From positions 1-63,088 of the forward strand of contig CAKQFF010000001.1 of the NCBI GenBank assembly GCA_934230685.1: a stretch of DNA of 63,088 bases, written 5' to 3'. Positions within the stretch are counted from its first letter, which is position 1. Each line of letters begins with the position of its first letter. A program made the position numbers and the translations under genes. This DNA is from an uncultured Prevotella sp. GTDB lineage: Bacteria > Bacteroidota > Bacteroidia > Bacteroidales > Bacteroidaceae. Shown piece after piece: positions 46,615 through 54,089 of the stretch. The notes beneath the pieces are model-generated. The model did no database searches. It was not told the origin of the DNA and worked only from the letters and a program-made list of their open reading frames with translations.

Positions 46615-46716
46615 TTGGGAATGCCTAAAGCCAGATTATGGTTGAATGCTTTACGCTAAAGCCTGCATTATGGTTGAATTTAGGGCCTACCGAACGAGCC
46701 TTCAACAAAAGCTATA

Positions 46717-46786
46717 TTTTACTCTCTCGGCAGAGAAAAAGAACTCTCTCGGCAGGAAAAAAATTTTTCCTCGGCAGAGAGTAAAA
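46717..46786. repeat. Intergenic array with a 22-base step
   Basis: CTCGGCAG occurs at 46726, 46748 and 46770, exactly 22 bases apart. The first two copies are preceded by ACTCT, while the third is followed by AGAGT. As a result TTTTACTCTCT (46717-46727) and AGAGAGTAAAA (46776-46786) bound the array as an 11-bp inverted repeat. Confidence 0.75.
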
Positions 46787-46815
46787 AATAGGCCGAACGG
46801 AGACCGTTCGACCTA
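46782..46815 (-). terminator. Rho-independent terminator behind the LolC/E-like gene
   Basis: On the minus strand TAGG-T-CGAACGG pairs with CCGTTCG-G-CCTA (46815-46789, one mismatch) around a 3-base loop, followed by TATTTTTTAC. It is placed 60 bases after the permease stop. Confidence 0.75.
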
Positions 46816-46874
46816 CTGTGGTTTTATTATCAATTACTCGCACGTTTTTGGCACTTTCTGCCCATGGGCCTTTT

Positions 46875-48128
46875 CTACTCGTATCTCATCGACTTGGCAG
46901 GATGTATATGCGAGATGAGGTAGCTCGGGGCTATCAGCACAAACATGGCTATGAGCAGAGTGGCGACGTTGAGGGCGAGGATGAAGAGCCAATTCACCTC
47001 TACGGGCACTGTATCCACATAATACGTGGCTGGGTCGAGCTTCACGATGCCCGTGGTCTTCTGCAGGAAGATGAGGGCGAGGGCGAGAATGTCGCCTATG
47101 ACGAGACCCTTGCCTATGATGAAGGCGGCAAACCACAGGAAGGTGTGGCGCACGGTGGAGTTGCGCGCTCCGAGAGCCTTGAGGATGCCTATCATGGTGG
47201 TGCGCTCGAGGATGATGATGAGCAGACCGCTGATCATTGTCACCACAGCCACGGCTGTCATGATGGCAAGGATAATCCACACGTTGAGGTCGAGAAGGTC
47301 GAGCCACGAGAATATCTGCGGCGAGATGTCGCGTATGGTCTTGGTGGAATAAGTGTTGCCATAGGCGTCGCTGGTGCGGTTGACGCGGTTGACGAGCACC
47401 TCGGCTGTCTCGCCAAGGCGCGAGAAGTCCTTAACCGTGAGCTCGGCTCCTGTGGCAAGGTCGTCGGTCCACCCGTTCAGCTTGCGGGCCGTGTAGAGGT
47501 CGCAGAAGCACGTCACTTTGTCGTACTGCGAGAGATTGGTCTGATAGACGCCCTGAATGGTGAACTTGCGGGCACGCACCCCACCCTCGCCTATGAAGTA
47601 GGCAAAGATGCGGTCGCCGCTCTTCACCCGCAACTTGTCGGCCATGGTCTGCGAGATAAGAATCTTGTTGGTGCTGCTCGAGTCGGAGAACTTGGGTATT
47701 GAGCCGCTCACCATGTTCTGGTGGATGAACGTGGAGTCGAACTCTGGGCCCACGCCCTTGAACATCACTCCAAGGAATTCGTTGTCGGTCTTCAATATGC
47801 CTTGCTTCATGGCGAAGCGCTGCACGTGGCTCACGCCATAGGTCTTGCGCAGCACCTGCATCATGGAGTCGTTCATCTGCACGGGCTGGTCGGCGGCAGA
47901 CGACTGCAGGGTGTAGAAGTTGGCCACCTGCACGTGGCTGCCAAAACCCACCACCTTGTCGCGTATGGTGTGCTTGAAGCCGAACACCACACACACGCTT
48001 ATAATCATCACCGCCAAGCCTATAGCCACTCCAGCCGTGGCTATGCGTATGGCAGGCTTCGACACCTTCTGGCGGTCGTCGGTATGGTCGGAATAAATGC
48101 GGCGGGCTATGAAAAGGGGAAAATTCAT
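46875..48128 (-). CDS. FtsX-like ABC permease (LolC/LolE type)
   Basis: Inner-membrane permease of the kind that extracts lipoproteins for transport to the outer membrane. The 417-residue protein has an N-terminal membrane helix (about 27-50), a MacB-like periplasmic domain (about 55-245), and three C-terminal helices in FtsX arrangement (about 280-400) with the ERTTMIGILKALGARNSTVR coupling segment. The ATPase (LolD) is not adjacent. It lies between a terminator and a long hairpin that separates it from the aminotransferase gene. Confidence 0.87.
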   Translation of the reverse strand: MNFPLFIARRIYSDHTDDRQKVSKPAIRIATAGVAIGLAVMIISVCVVFGFKHTIRDKVVGFGSHVQVANFYTLQSSAADQPVQMNDSMMQVLRKTYGVSHVQRFAMKQGILKTDNEFLGVMFKGVGPEFDSTFIHQNMVSGSIPKFSDSSSTNKILISQTMADKLRVKSGDRIFAYFIGEGGVRARKFTIQGVYQTNLSQYDKVTCFCDLYTARKLNGWTDDLATGAELTVKDFSRLGETAEVLVNRVNRTSDAYGNTYSTKTIRDISPQIFSWLDLLDLNVWIILAIMTAVAVVTMISGLLIIILERTTMIGILKALGARNSTVRHTFLWFAAFIIGKGLVIGDILALALIFLQKTTGIVKLDPATYYVDTVPVEVNWLFILALNVATLLIAMFVLIAPSYLISHIHPAKSMRYE

Positions 48129-48141
48129 CGTTTATGTATTA

Positions 48142-48211
48142 AATGTTAAGTGTTAAATGTTAAGTGTTAAATTGTGGGGAACTTAACATTTAACATTTAA
48201 CACTTAACATT
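48142..48211. repeat. 29-bp hairpin of iterated TTAACATT/TTAACACT words
   Basis: Bases 48142-48170 and 48183-48211 are inverted copies matching at 28 of 29 positions, with a 12-base loop. It starts 7 bases behind the aminotransferase stop and ends 13 bases before the permease ATG, so it fills the whole gap. There is no T-tract; it could terminate, stabilise or attenuate. Confidence 0.75.
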
Positions 48212-48217
48212 AGAAAA

Positions 48218-49426
48218 TTAATCAACGCTGTCCACTCGTCCCGGGTAAGCCTCAAGAGCCTTGCGCAGCACGAGGAGGGCGCGTGCGAGGTCTTCCTTCT
48301 TCAGCACGTAGGCTATGCGCACCTGGTTGCAGCCCACACCCGGAGTGGTGTAGAATCCGGCGGCAGGAGCCATCATCACGGTCTCGCCCTCGTAGGAGAA
48401 CTCCTCAAGACACCAGCGGCAGAACTTCTCGCTGTCGTCGACAGGCAGCTTTGCCACGGTGTAGAAGGCTCCCATGGGTATTGGCGAGTAGACGCCGGGG
48501 ATGCGGTTGAGTCCGTCGATAAGACATTTGCGTCGTTCCACATACTCCTCGTAGACGTCGCGGTAGTACTCCTCGGGAGCGTCGAGCGAGGCTTCGGCCA
48601 CAATCTGTCCTAAGAGTGGCGGCGAGAGGCGTGCCTGGCAGAGCTTCATCACGGCGGCGCGCACCTCGGGATTCTTAGTTATCAACGCTCCGATGCGGAT
48701 GCCGCACTCTGAGTAGCGTTTCGACACGGAGTCGATGAGAATCACGTTCTGCTCAATGCCCTCAAGATGGCAAGCCGAGATGTAGGGCGAGCCGGTGTAG
48801 ATGTACTCGCGGTAGACCTCGTCGGAGAAGAGATAGAGGTCGTATTTCTTCACGAGGTCGCGTATCTGGTTCATCTCGCGGCGTGTGTAGAGGTAGCCGG
48901 TAGGGTTGTTGGGGTTGCAGATGAGTATGGCGCGTGTGTGCTCGTTGATAAGCTCCTCAAACTTCTCTACCTTTGGGAGCGAGAATCCCTCCTCTATCGT
49001 TGTGGCGATAGTGCGGATTTTTGCTCCGGCTGATATAGCGAATGCCATATAGTTGGCGTAGGCAGGCTCTGGGATGATGATTTCGTCGCCAGGGTTAAGA
49101 CACGACATAAATGCGAAGAGCACAGCCTCTGAGCCGCCCGACGTGATGATGATGTCGTCGGCGGTGACATCGATTTTAAACCGCTTGTAGTAGTTGGTGA
49201 GTTTCTCACGGTAGGACTGTATGCCCTGCGATGGTGAGTATTCGAGTACGGTGCGGTCGATGTGCTTCAGCGCATCAAGTCCCACCTGCGGCGTAGGCAG
49301 GTCGGGCTGGCCGATATTGAGGTGGTAAACTTTCACGCCTCGTTTCTTGGCGTCGGCTGCCAACGGTGCCAATTTTCTGATTGGCGATTCGGGCATTTCA
49401 AGTCCGCGTACTGAGATTTCTGGCAT
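48218..49426 (-). CDS. PLP-dependent aminotransferase, class I (aspartate aminotransferase-like)
   Basis: A 402-residue fold-type I aminotransferase of the AAT-Igamma type. The PLP lysine is K236 in SVSKRYSECGIRIGAL. NPNNPTGYLYT binds cofactor phosphate and substrate, SDEVYREYIY holds the ring-contacting Asp/Tyr, and the substrate-carboxylate Arg lies in NQVRIAYV near the C-terminus. It transfers amino groups between Asp or another amino acid and 2-oxoglutarate. It has its own promoter and an unusual repeat array in its leader. The exact amino acid is unassigned. Confidence 0.9.
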   Translation of the reverse strand: MPEISVRGLEMPESPIRKLAPLAADAKKRGVKVYHLNIGQPDLPTPQVGLDALKHIDRTVLEYSPSQGIQSYREKLTNYYKRFKIDVTADDIIITSGGSEAVLFAFMSCLNPGDEIIIPEPAYANYMAFAISAGAKIRTIATTIEEGFSLPKVEKFEELINEHTRAILICNPNNPTGYLYTRREMNQIRDLVKKYDLYLFSDEVYREYIYTGSPYISACHLEGIEQNVILIDSVSKRYSECGIRIGALITKNPEVRAAVMKLCQARLSPPLLGQIVAEASLDAPEEYYRDVYEEYVERRKCLIDGLNRIPGVYSPIPMGAFYTVAKLPVDDSEKFCRWCLEEFSYEGETVMMAPAAGFYTTPGVGCNQVRIAYVLKKEDLARALLVLRKALEAYPGRVDSVD

Positions 49427-49462
49427 ATTCGTGCTATGTTTTTATATGATACTTTTTTCTTT

Positions 49463-49520
49463 ACTGTGACACGCAATTTCTTGTTGCCGTGATAGGCTAT
49501 TTTTCATTGCTGTGATATGC
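49463..49520. repeat. Three 12-base direct repeats at 23-base steps in the aminotransferase leader
   Basis: ACTGTGACACGC (49463), GCCGTGATAGGC (49486) and GCTGTGATATGC (49509) share the core TGTGA/CGTGA and lie exactly 23 bases apart. The last touches the promoter -7 element, so the array covers the transcription start and 5' leader of the leftward gene. Confidence 0.6.
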
Positions 49521-49550
49521 AAAGGTACGATAAATAGAATGAAGAGCAAA
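49520..49550 (-). promoter_or_regulatory. Predicted aminotransferase promoter
   Basis: On the minus strand TTTG (49550-49547), 19 bases, TACCTTTG (49527-49520) matches both elements. The leader to the ATG at 49426 is about 85 bases. Confidence 0.7.
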
Positions 49551-49669
49551 ATTTTTCAGGGGATTTCTGTTGATTGGATATTACTTCGGTTCAAACTCCG
49601 TTGTTTGTCGTTTTTTTTGTAATTTTGCATTTTAAAAGTATAAAGTAGAAAACACCTTTTTTACGAATT

Positions 49670-51121
49670 ATGAAGATATACAGCGATGCCGAACTGGCAC
49701 AGATACTTGACAAGAACATTTTCCATAAAATAGGCGAGACTGCCGACGAGCTGGGCGTGGAGTGCTATCTCGTGGGAGGATACGTGCGCGACATTTTCCT
49801 TGAGCGACCCACCAACGACATCGACGTGGTGGTGGTGGGCAGCGGAATTGAGGTGGCTAAGGCCCTGCAGCGCCGACTTGGCATCAATCCCAAGACGGGC
49901 AAGCCACGCGCTCATCTTGCCGTATACCGCAATTTCGGCACGGCACAAGTGAAATACTACGACACGGAGGTGGAGTTTGTGGGGGCACGACGCGAGAGCT
50001 ACGACCGCAACTCACGCAAGCCGGTGGTGGAGGACGGCACCCTGGAGGACGACCAGAACCGACGCGACTTCACCATCAACGCTATGGCCATCTGCCTCAA
50101 CCACGAACGCTTCGGCGAGCTTGTCGACCCCTTCGACGGCATCTACGACCTTGAGGACGGAATAATACGCACACCTCTCGACCCCGACATCACCTTCTCC
50201 GACGACCCGCTGCGCATGATGAGATGCGTGAGATTCTCGGCACAGCTGAGGTTCTACATCGACGACGAGACGTTTGAGGCTCTCGCGCGCAACGCCGAGC
50301 GCATAAAGATAGTGAGCGGCGAGCGCATTGCCGACGAGCTGAACAAGATTATGAAGACGCCGCAGCCGAGCCGCGGATTCGTGGAACTGCAACGTTGCGG
50401 ACTCCTGCAGCTCATCATACCCGAGCTTGCGGCTCTCGACATTGTGGAGACAAGAAACGGAAGGGCGCACAAGAACAACTTCTACCACACGCTTGAGGTG
50501 GTGGACAACGTGGCGCGAAAGAGCGACAATCTGTGGCTCAGATGGGCTGCCCTGTTCCACGACATCGGCAAACCGAAGTCGAAACGCTGGGAGCCGGCCT
50601 GCGGATGGACATTCCACAACCACAACTATCTGGGGGCGAAGATGATTCCGGGCATTTTCCGACGCATGAAGCTGCCTATGGATGCCAAGATGAAATACGT
50701 GGAGAAGCTGGTCGACCTGCACATGCGACCCATTGTGATTGCCGACGAGGTGGTGACCGACTCTGCCGTGAGACGACTAATGAACGATGCCGGCGACGAC
50801 ATCGACGACCTCATGACGCTATGCGAGGCCGACATCACGTCGAAGAACGAGGTGAGAAAGAAGCAGTTTCTTGAGAATTTCCGCATGGTGCGCGAGAAGC
50901 TTACCGACCTTAAGGAGCGCGACTACAAGCGACTGCTGCAGCCCGTAATCGACGGCAACGAGATTATGGAGATTTTCAACCTTAAGCCGTGCCGGGAGGT
51001 GGGCACCCTGAAACAATATCTCAAGGATGCCGTACTCGACAATAAGGTGGCTAACGAGCGAGAGCCGCTGATGCAGCTGCTTATGCAGAAGGCTGAGGAA
51101 ATGGGGCTTGGAAAGAATTAA
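49670..51121 (+). CDS. CCA tRNA nucleotidyltransferase/poly(A) polymerase family protein with HD domain
   Basis: Adds or repairs the 3' CCA end of tRNA, or a related nucleotidyl transfer. The 483-residue protein has the class II head-domain motif LVGGYVRD (34-41), the metal-binding pair D50/D52 (NDIDVVVVG), RRDFTINAMA, and the RNA-binding neck (VRFSAQLRFYIDDETFEAL). An HD phosphohydrolase domain (LFHDIGKPKSKRW) is followed by a C-terminal helical region. TAATTTTG (49620-49627) is a likely -7 box. Its stop codon directly abuts the stop of the convergent transporter gene. Confidence 0.92.
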   Translation: MKIYSDAELAQILDKNIFHKIGETADELGVECYLVGGYVRDIFLERPTNDIDVVVVGSGIEVAKALQRRLGINPKTGKPRAHLAVYRNFGTAQVKYYDTEVEFVGARRESYDRNSRKPVVEDGTLEDDQNRRDFTINAMAICLNHERFGELVDPFDGIYDLEDGIIRTPLDPDITFSDDPLRMMRCVRFSAQLRFYIDDETFEALARNAERIKIVSGERIADELNKIMKTPQPSRGFVELQRCGLLQLIIPELAALDIVETRNGRAHKNNFYHTLEVVDNVARKSDNLWLRWAALFHDIGKPKSKRWEPACGWTFHNHNYLGAKMIPGIFRRMKLPMDAKMKYVEKLVDLHMRPIVIADEVVTDSAVRRLMNDAGDDIDDLMTLCEADITSKNEVRKKQFLENFRMVREKLTDLKERDYKRLLQPVIDGNEIMEIFNLKPCREVGTLKQYLKDAVLDNKVANEREPLMQLLMQKAEEMGLGKN

Positions 51122-52039
51122 TTATTTTTCAGCCTTGCTCAAGTCGTTTCTTGACTTCGACTTTATCACAAGCCACACGCCGCCAAACACAAGAGCCACA
51201 GCCACAGCCTGTTTCCACGTGAACACGCACATGCCCATAGCAAGACTCACGCTTACTGCCACCACTGGCTGCATATAGTTGTAGATGCTCACTACCGTGG
51301 GGCGAAGCGTCTTCTGGGCTATCTGCATGAGGAGATAGGATATATAGGTGGCAAAGAACACCACGAACGCCGTGCCCATCCAGGCTCCCTGGGTTACTGC
51401 GCTCCAATCGGTAGACGCCACATGGCCTACCATGAACGGAGTGAGCAGCACGGCTGCCCAGGTGAACATCCATTTGCTCACGGTGATGGGCGAATAGCGG
51501 CGGATATAGTCGCGGTAGAGGGCAAGATAGAGGGCGAAGGAGAATTGGGCGAAAATGCAGAGCAGGTCGCCACGCAGGTCGCCGACACGCGAGTCGTGGG
51601 CTGCCGCACTGCTGAGTATCAATATCAAGGCTCCGGCACAACCTATGCCCACGCCCAAGGCTTTCTTGCCCGTGATTGGCTCCTTGAGGATGAGGGCAGA
51701 GAGAATCATGGCGAATATCGGCAACGAGGTGGTGACGATGCTGGCGTTGGAGGGGGTGGTGATGCTCAGGCCGATGGTGAAGCAGCATTGGTTGCCCACA
51801 AGGCCTAAGAGTCCGGCTCCGCTGAACGCCAAGATGTCCTTGAACGGCACGTGCTCCTTCTTCACAAACAATGACGTGAGCCAAAACAACACCGCACCAC
51901 CACAGGCACGGAAATAAACGAGGTCGATGTTGTCGATGCCGTTCTGCATGGCTATCTTGCCGATGGGCGACATCAATCCCCAGAAAACACAAGCCATCAG
52001 GATGCACAGATGGGCTATGAGTGGTCGTTTGTTATCCAT
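51122..52039 (-). CDS. DMT-superfamily (EamA) transporter
   Basis: A 305-residue inner-membrane protein with ten predicted helices in two EamA repeats (about 8-140 and 155-290), typical of drug/metabolite exporters. TAACTTTG on the minus strand (52072-52079) is a likely -7 box. It is monocistronic and convergent with the tRNA nucleotidyltransferase gene with no spacer. Substrate cannot be inferred. Confidence 0.88.
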   Translation of the reverse strand: MDNKRPLIAHLCILMACVFWGLMSPIGKIAMQNGIDNIDLVYFRACGGAVLFWLTSLFVKKEHVPFKDILAFSGAGLLGLVGNQCCFTIGLSITTPSNASIVTTSLPIFAMILSALILKEPITGKKALGVGIGCAGALILILSSAAAHDSRVGDLRGDLLCIFAQFSFALYLALYRDYIRRYSPITVSKWMFTWAAVLLTPFMVGHVASTDWSAVTQGAWMGTAFVVFFATYISYLLMQIAQKTLRPTVVSIYNYMQPVVAVSVSLAMGMCVFTWKQAVAVALVFGGVWLVIKSKSRNDLSKAEK

Positions 52040-52128
52040 ACTTTTTACCTATAATTTTGTATAATTGGCTGCAAAGTTATAAAAAATACGACGCACACGT
52101 GTACTACTTACGGATTTATTTCATAAAT

Positions 52129-52195
52129 TTGTGGATGAAAAAAAGTTCGTGTGGACATATCTTTTTGAATCCATGTGGATGAATCTTTTTGAATC
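52129..52195. repeat. Direct-repeat array upstream of the ATPase/DUF4435 pair
   Basis: TGTGGA occurs at 52130, 52150 and 52174. The last two copies extend into ATCTTTTTGAATC (52159-52171 and 52183-52195), a 13-base direct repeat at a 24-base step. GTGGATGAA is shared by copies one and three. The array ends 24 bases before the ATG at 52220. TAAATTTG (52124-52131), a -7-like box, overlaps its start, so the repeats would lie in the leader or at the transcription start. Confidence 0.6.
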
Positions 52196-52219
52196 AGAAA
52201 ACCTAAAACTGCATACGTT

Positions 52220-53047
52220 ATGAAATACGCCGAATACATAAAACAAATTGAGATCGACTCGCTGTGGAGCGGCCGACGACACGTGGTGTGGAACCTCGAC
52301 CGACAGGTGAACATACTTAGCGGTATCAACGGTGTGGGCAAGAGCACCATTCTTAATAAGGTGGTGAAGGGGCTGTCGGCTGGAGGTGAGTTTCCAAGCC
52401 ACATGCTCAAGGGGGTGCGCATATCGGTGGAACCAGAGGAGGCAAAATGGATAAGATACGACGTGATACGCTCGTTCGACCGTCCGCTGCTTAATCTTGA
52501 CGCAGTGGGCAAACTGAATACTGCCCTATCCGACCTCACCACTGAGCTGGACATGCAGCTGTTCTTCCTGCAAAGAAAATATCTCGACTATCAGGTGAAC
52601 ATCGGCAACCGCATCATCAGTTGCCTGCAAAGCGGAGATGCCGACGCTGCCTTGCACGCACAGCAGATTTCCGCGCCAAAGAAGACATTCCAGGACCTCA
52701 TCGACGACCTGTTCTCGGAGACGGGCAAGAAGATTGTGCGCACGGAGAACGAAATCAGGTTCTCGCAAATCGGCGAGACGCTCACTCCCTACCAGCTGTC
52801 GAGCGGCGAGAAACAGATGCTTGTGATACTGCTCACGGTGCTTGTGGAGGACCAACGCCCCTATGTGCTGTTCATGGACGAGCCTGAGGTGAGCCTGCAC
52901 ATCGACTGGCAACAGCGGCTCATCGACCTCATCCTCACGCTTAACCCCAACGTGCAGATAATTCTTACCACCCACTCGCCTGCCGTGATTATGAACGGAT
53001 GGGCAGACAGAGTGACCGAAGTGAGCGACATTACCGACCAAGTATAA
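52220..53047 (+). CDS. ABC/OLD-type AAA ATPase, partner of the DUF4435 protein (AriA-like)
   Basis: A 275-residue soluble ATPase with Walker A GINGVGKST (G35-T43), ABC-type signature LSSGEKQ (193-199), Walker B FMDEPE (D220, E221) and H-loop THS (H252). A helical insert separates the halves (about 90-180). There are no membrane segments, so it is not a transporter subunit; it resembles SMC/Rad50/OLD-like regulatory ATPases. The next gene, 22 bases on, is a DUF4435 TOPRIM protein. An ATPase of this class with a DUF4435 partner is the composition of the PARIS anti-phage system (AriA/AriB). The equivalence is inference from domain pairing. A housekeeping DNA-repair role is the alternative. Confidence 0.75.
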   Translation: MKYAEYIKQIEIDSLWSGRRHVVWNLDRQVNILSGINGVGKSTILNKVVKGLSAGGEFPSHMLKGVRISVEPEEAKWIRYDVIRSFDRPLLNLDAVGKLNTALSDLTTELDMQLFFLQRKYLDYQVNIGNRIISCLQSGDADAALHAQQISAPKKTFQDLIDDLFSETGKKIVRTENEIRFSQIGETLTPYQLSSGEKQMLVILLTVLVEDQRPYVLFMDEPEVSLHIDWQQRLIDLILTLNPNVQIILTTHSPAVIMNGWADRVTEVSDITDQV

Positions 53048-53069
53048 ATCCACTTTTTAAGAAAAGACT

Positions 53070-54089
53070 ATGGGCAAACGACTTCGCGACAATATCACGT
53101 CGCAATACATCGAAGCGGCCAACCGTCTTAACTCAAGGAAGGCTCGCCACCGCATCGTGGCTTATGTGGAAAGCTACGACGACATTTTCTTCTGGCGTTC
53201 CATACTATCGCGGTTTGAGAACAAGGAGCGTTATTTCGAGGTGATGCTGCCGTCGCGCCTCGAACACTTGGAGCGCGGCAAAAAGGCGGCAATAATGAGC
53301 CTCATCGCCGACGGAGCGGTGGGCAAGAACATGATTGCCTGCGTGGATGCCGACTACGACTACATGCAGCAGGGAGCCACAGCCACGTCGAAGACCATTC
53401 TCGAAAGCCCGTACATATTCCATACCTACGCCTACGCCATCGAAAACATGCAATGCTACGCTCCGTCGCTGCACGAGATTTGCGTGGCGGCTACACTCAA
53501 CGACAATGTGCGATTCGACTTCGAGGCTTTCCTCAGCGAATATTCCACAACGATATTCCCGCTGTTTGTATGGAATATATGGTCGTACCGCACGGCCACT
53601 ACTCAGAAATTCTCAATCACCGACTTCCTCCACGCGATAGAGTTGGGCAATATCTCGCCTGATTCTGCCGTCTCGCAGCTTGCCACATTACGCCGAAGGG
53701 TGGCTCACCGAATTAATATTCTGCAACGCCAACATCCCGATGCCAAGGAAGACTACCTGAAGGTGAAGGAGGACATGAAGCGGCTGGGCGTGAAACCCGA
53801 AGAGACCTATATGTACATTCAGGGCCACCACCTCTTCGACAAGGTGGTAATGCCGCTGATGAAGAAGCTCTGCAACCAACTGATGCGAGAGAGAGAGAGG
53901 GAAATATCGCGCCAAAGTGTACACTCAACCCAATACCATAATGAGTTGTCGTGCTACACTTCGAGCGTGGGCGACGTGGGCCTGATGCTCAGACGCAATA
54001 CGGGATTCATCGCCTCGGATCAATACCAACGCATTGCCAACGACATTGGCGAACACATCGACAAATGTATCTATAATGAAGAGAGATAG
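53070..54089 (+). CDS. DUF4435 (TOPRIM-like) protein, AriB-like putative nuclease
   Basis: A 339-residue protein whose first 110 residues carry a TOPRIM-type acidic set: E34 in AYVESYDDIFFWR, then D93/D95 in IACVDADYD. These match the Glu and DxD metal positions of TOPRIM nucleases/primases and of DUF4435 proteins. A segment with YIFHTYAYAIENMQCY follows, then a helical C-terminal half. In PARIS the DUF4435 protein AriB is the toxic effector released by its ATPase partner; family knowledge only is applied here. It is co-transcribed with the ATPase gene. Its last 19 bases overlap the 3' end of the convergent menD. Confidence 0.75.
   Translation: MGKRLRDNITSQYIEAANRLNSRKARHRIVAYVESYDDIFFWRSILSRFENKERYFEVMLPSRLEHLERGKKAAIMSLIADGAVGKNMIACVDADYDYMQQGATATSKTILESPYIFHTYAYAIENMQCYAPSLHEICVAATLNDNVRFDFEAFLSEYSTTIFPLFVWNIWSYRTATTQKFSITDFLHAIELGNISPDSAVSQLATLRRRVAHRINILQRQHPDAKEDYLKVKEDMKRLGVKPEETYMYIQGHHLFDKVVMPLMKKLCNQLMREREREISRQSVHSTQYHNELSCYTSSVGDVGLMLRRNTGFIASDQYQRIANDIGEHIDKCIYNEER

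Noticed and set aside
46818..47702. 294-codon open frame on the plus strand
   Set aside because: Antisense to the LolC/E-like permease and without domain signals.
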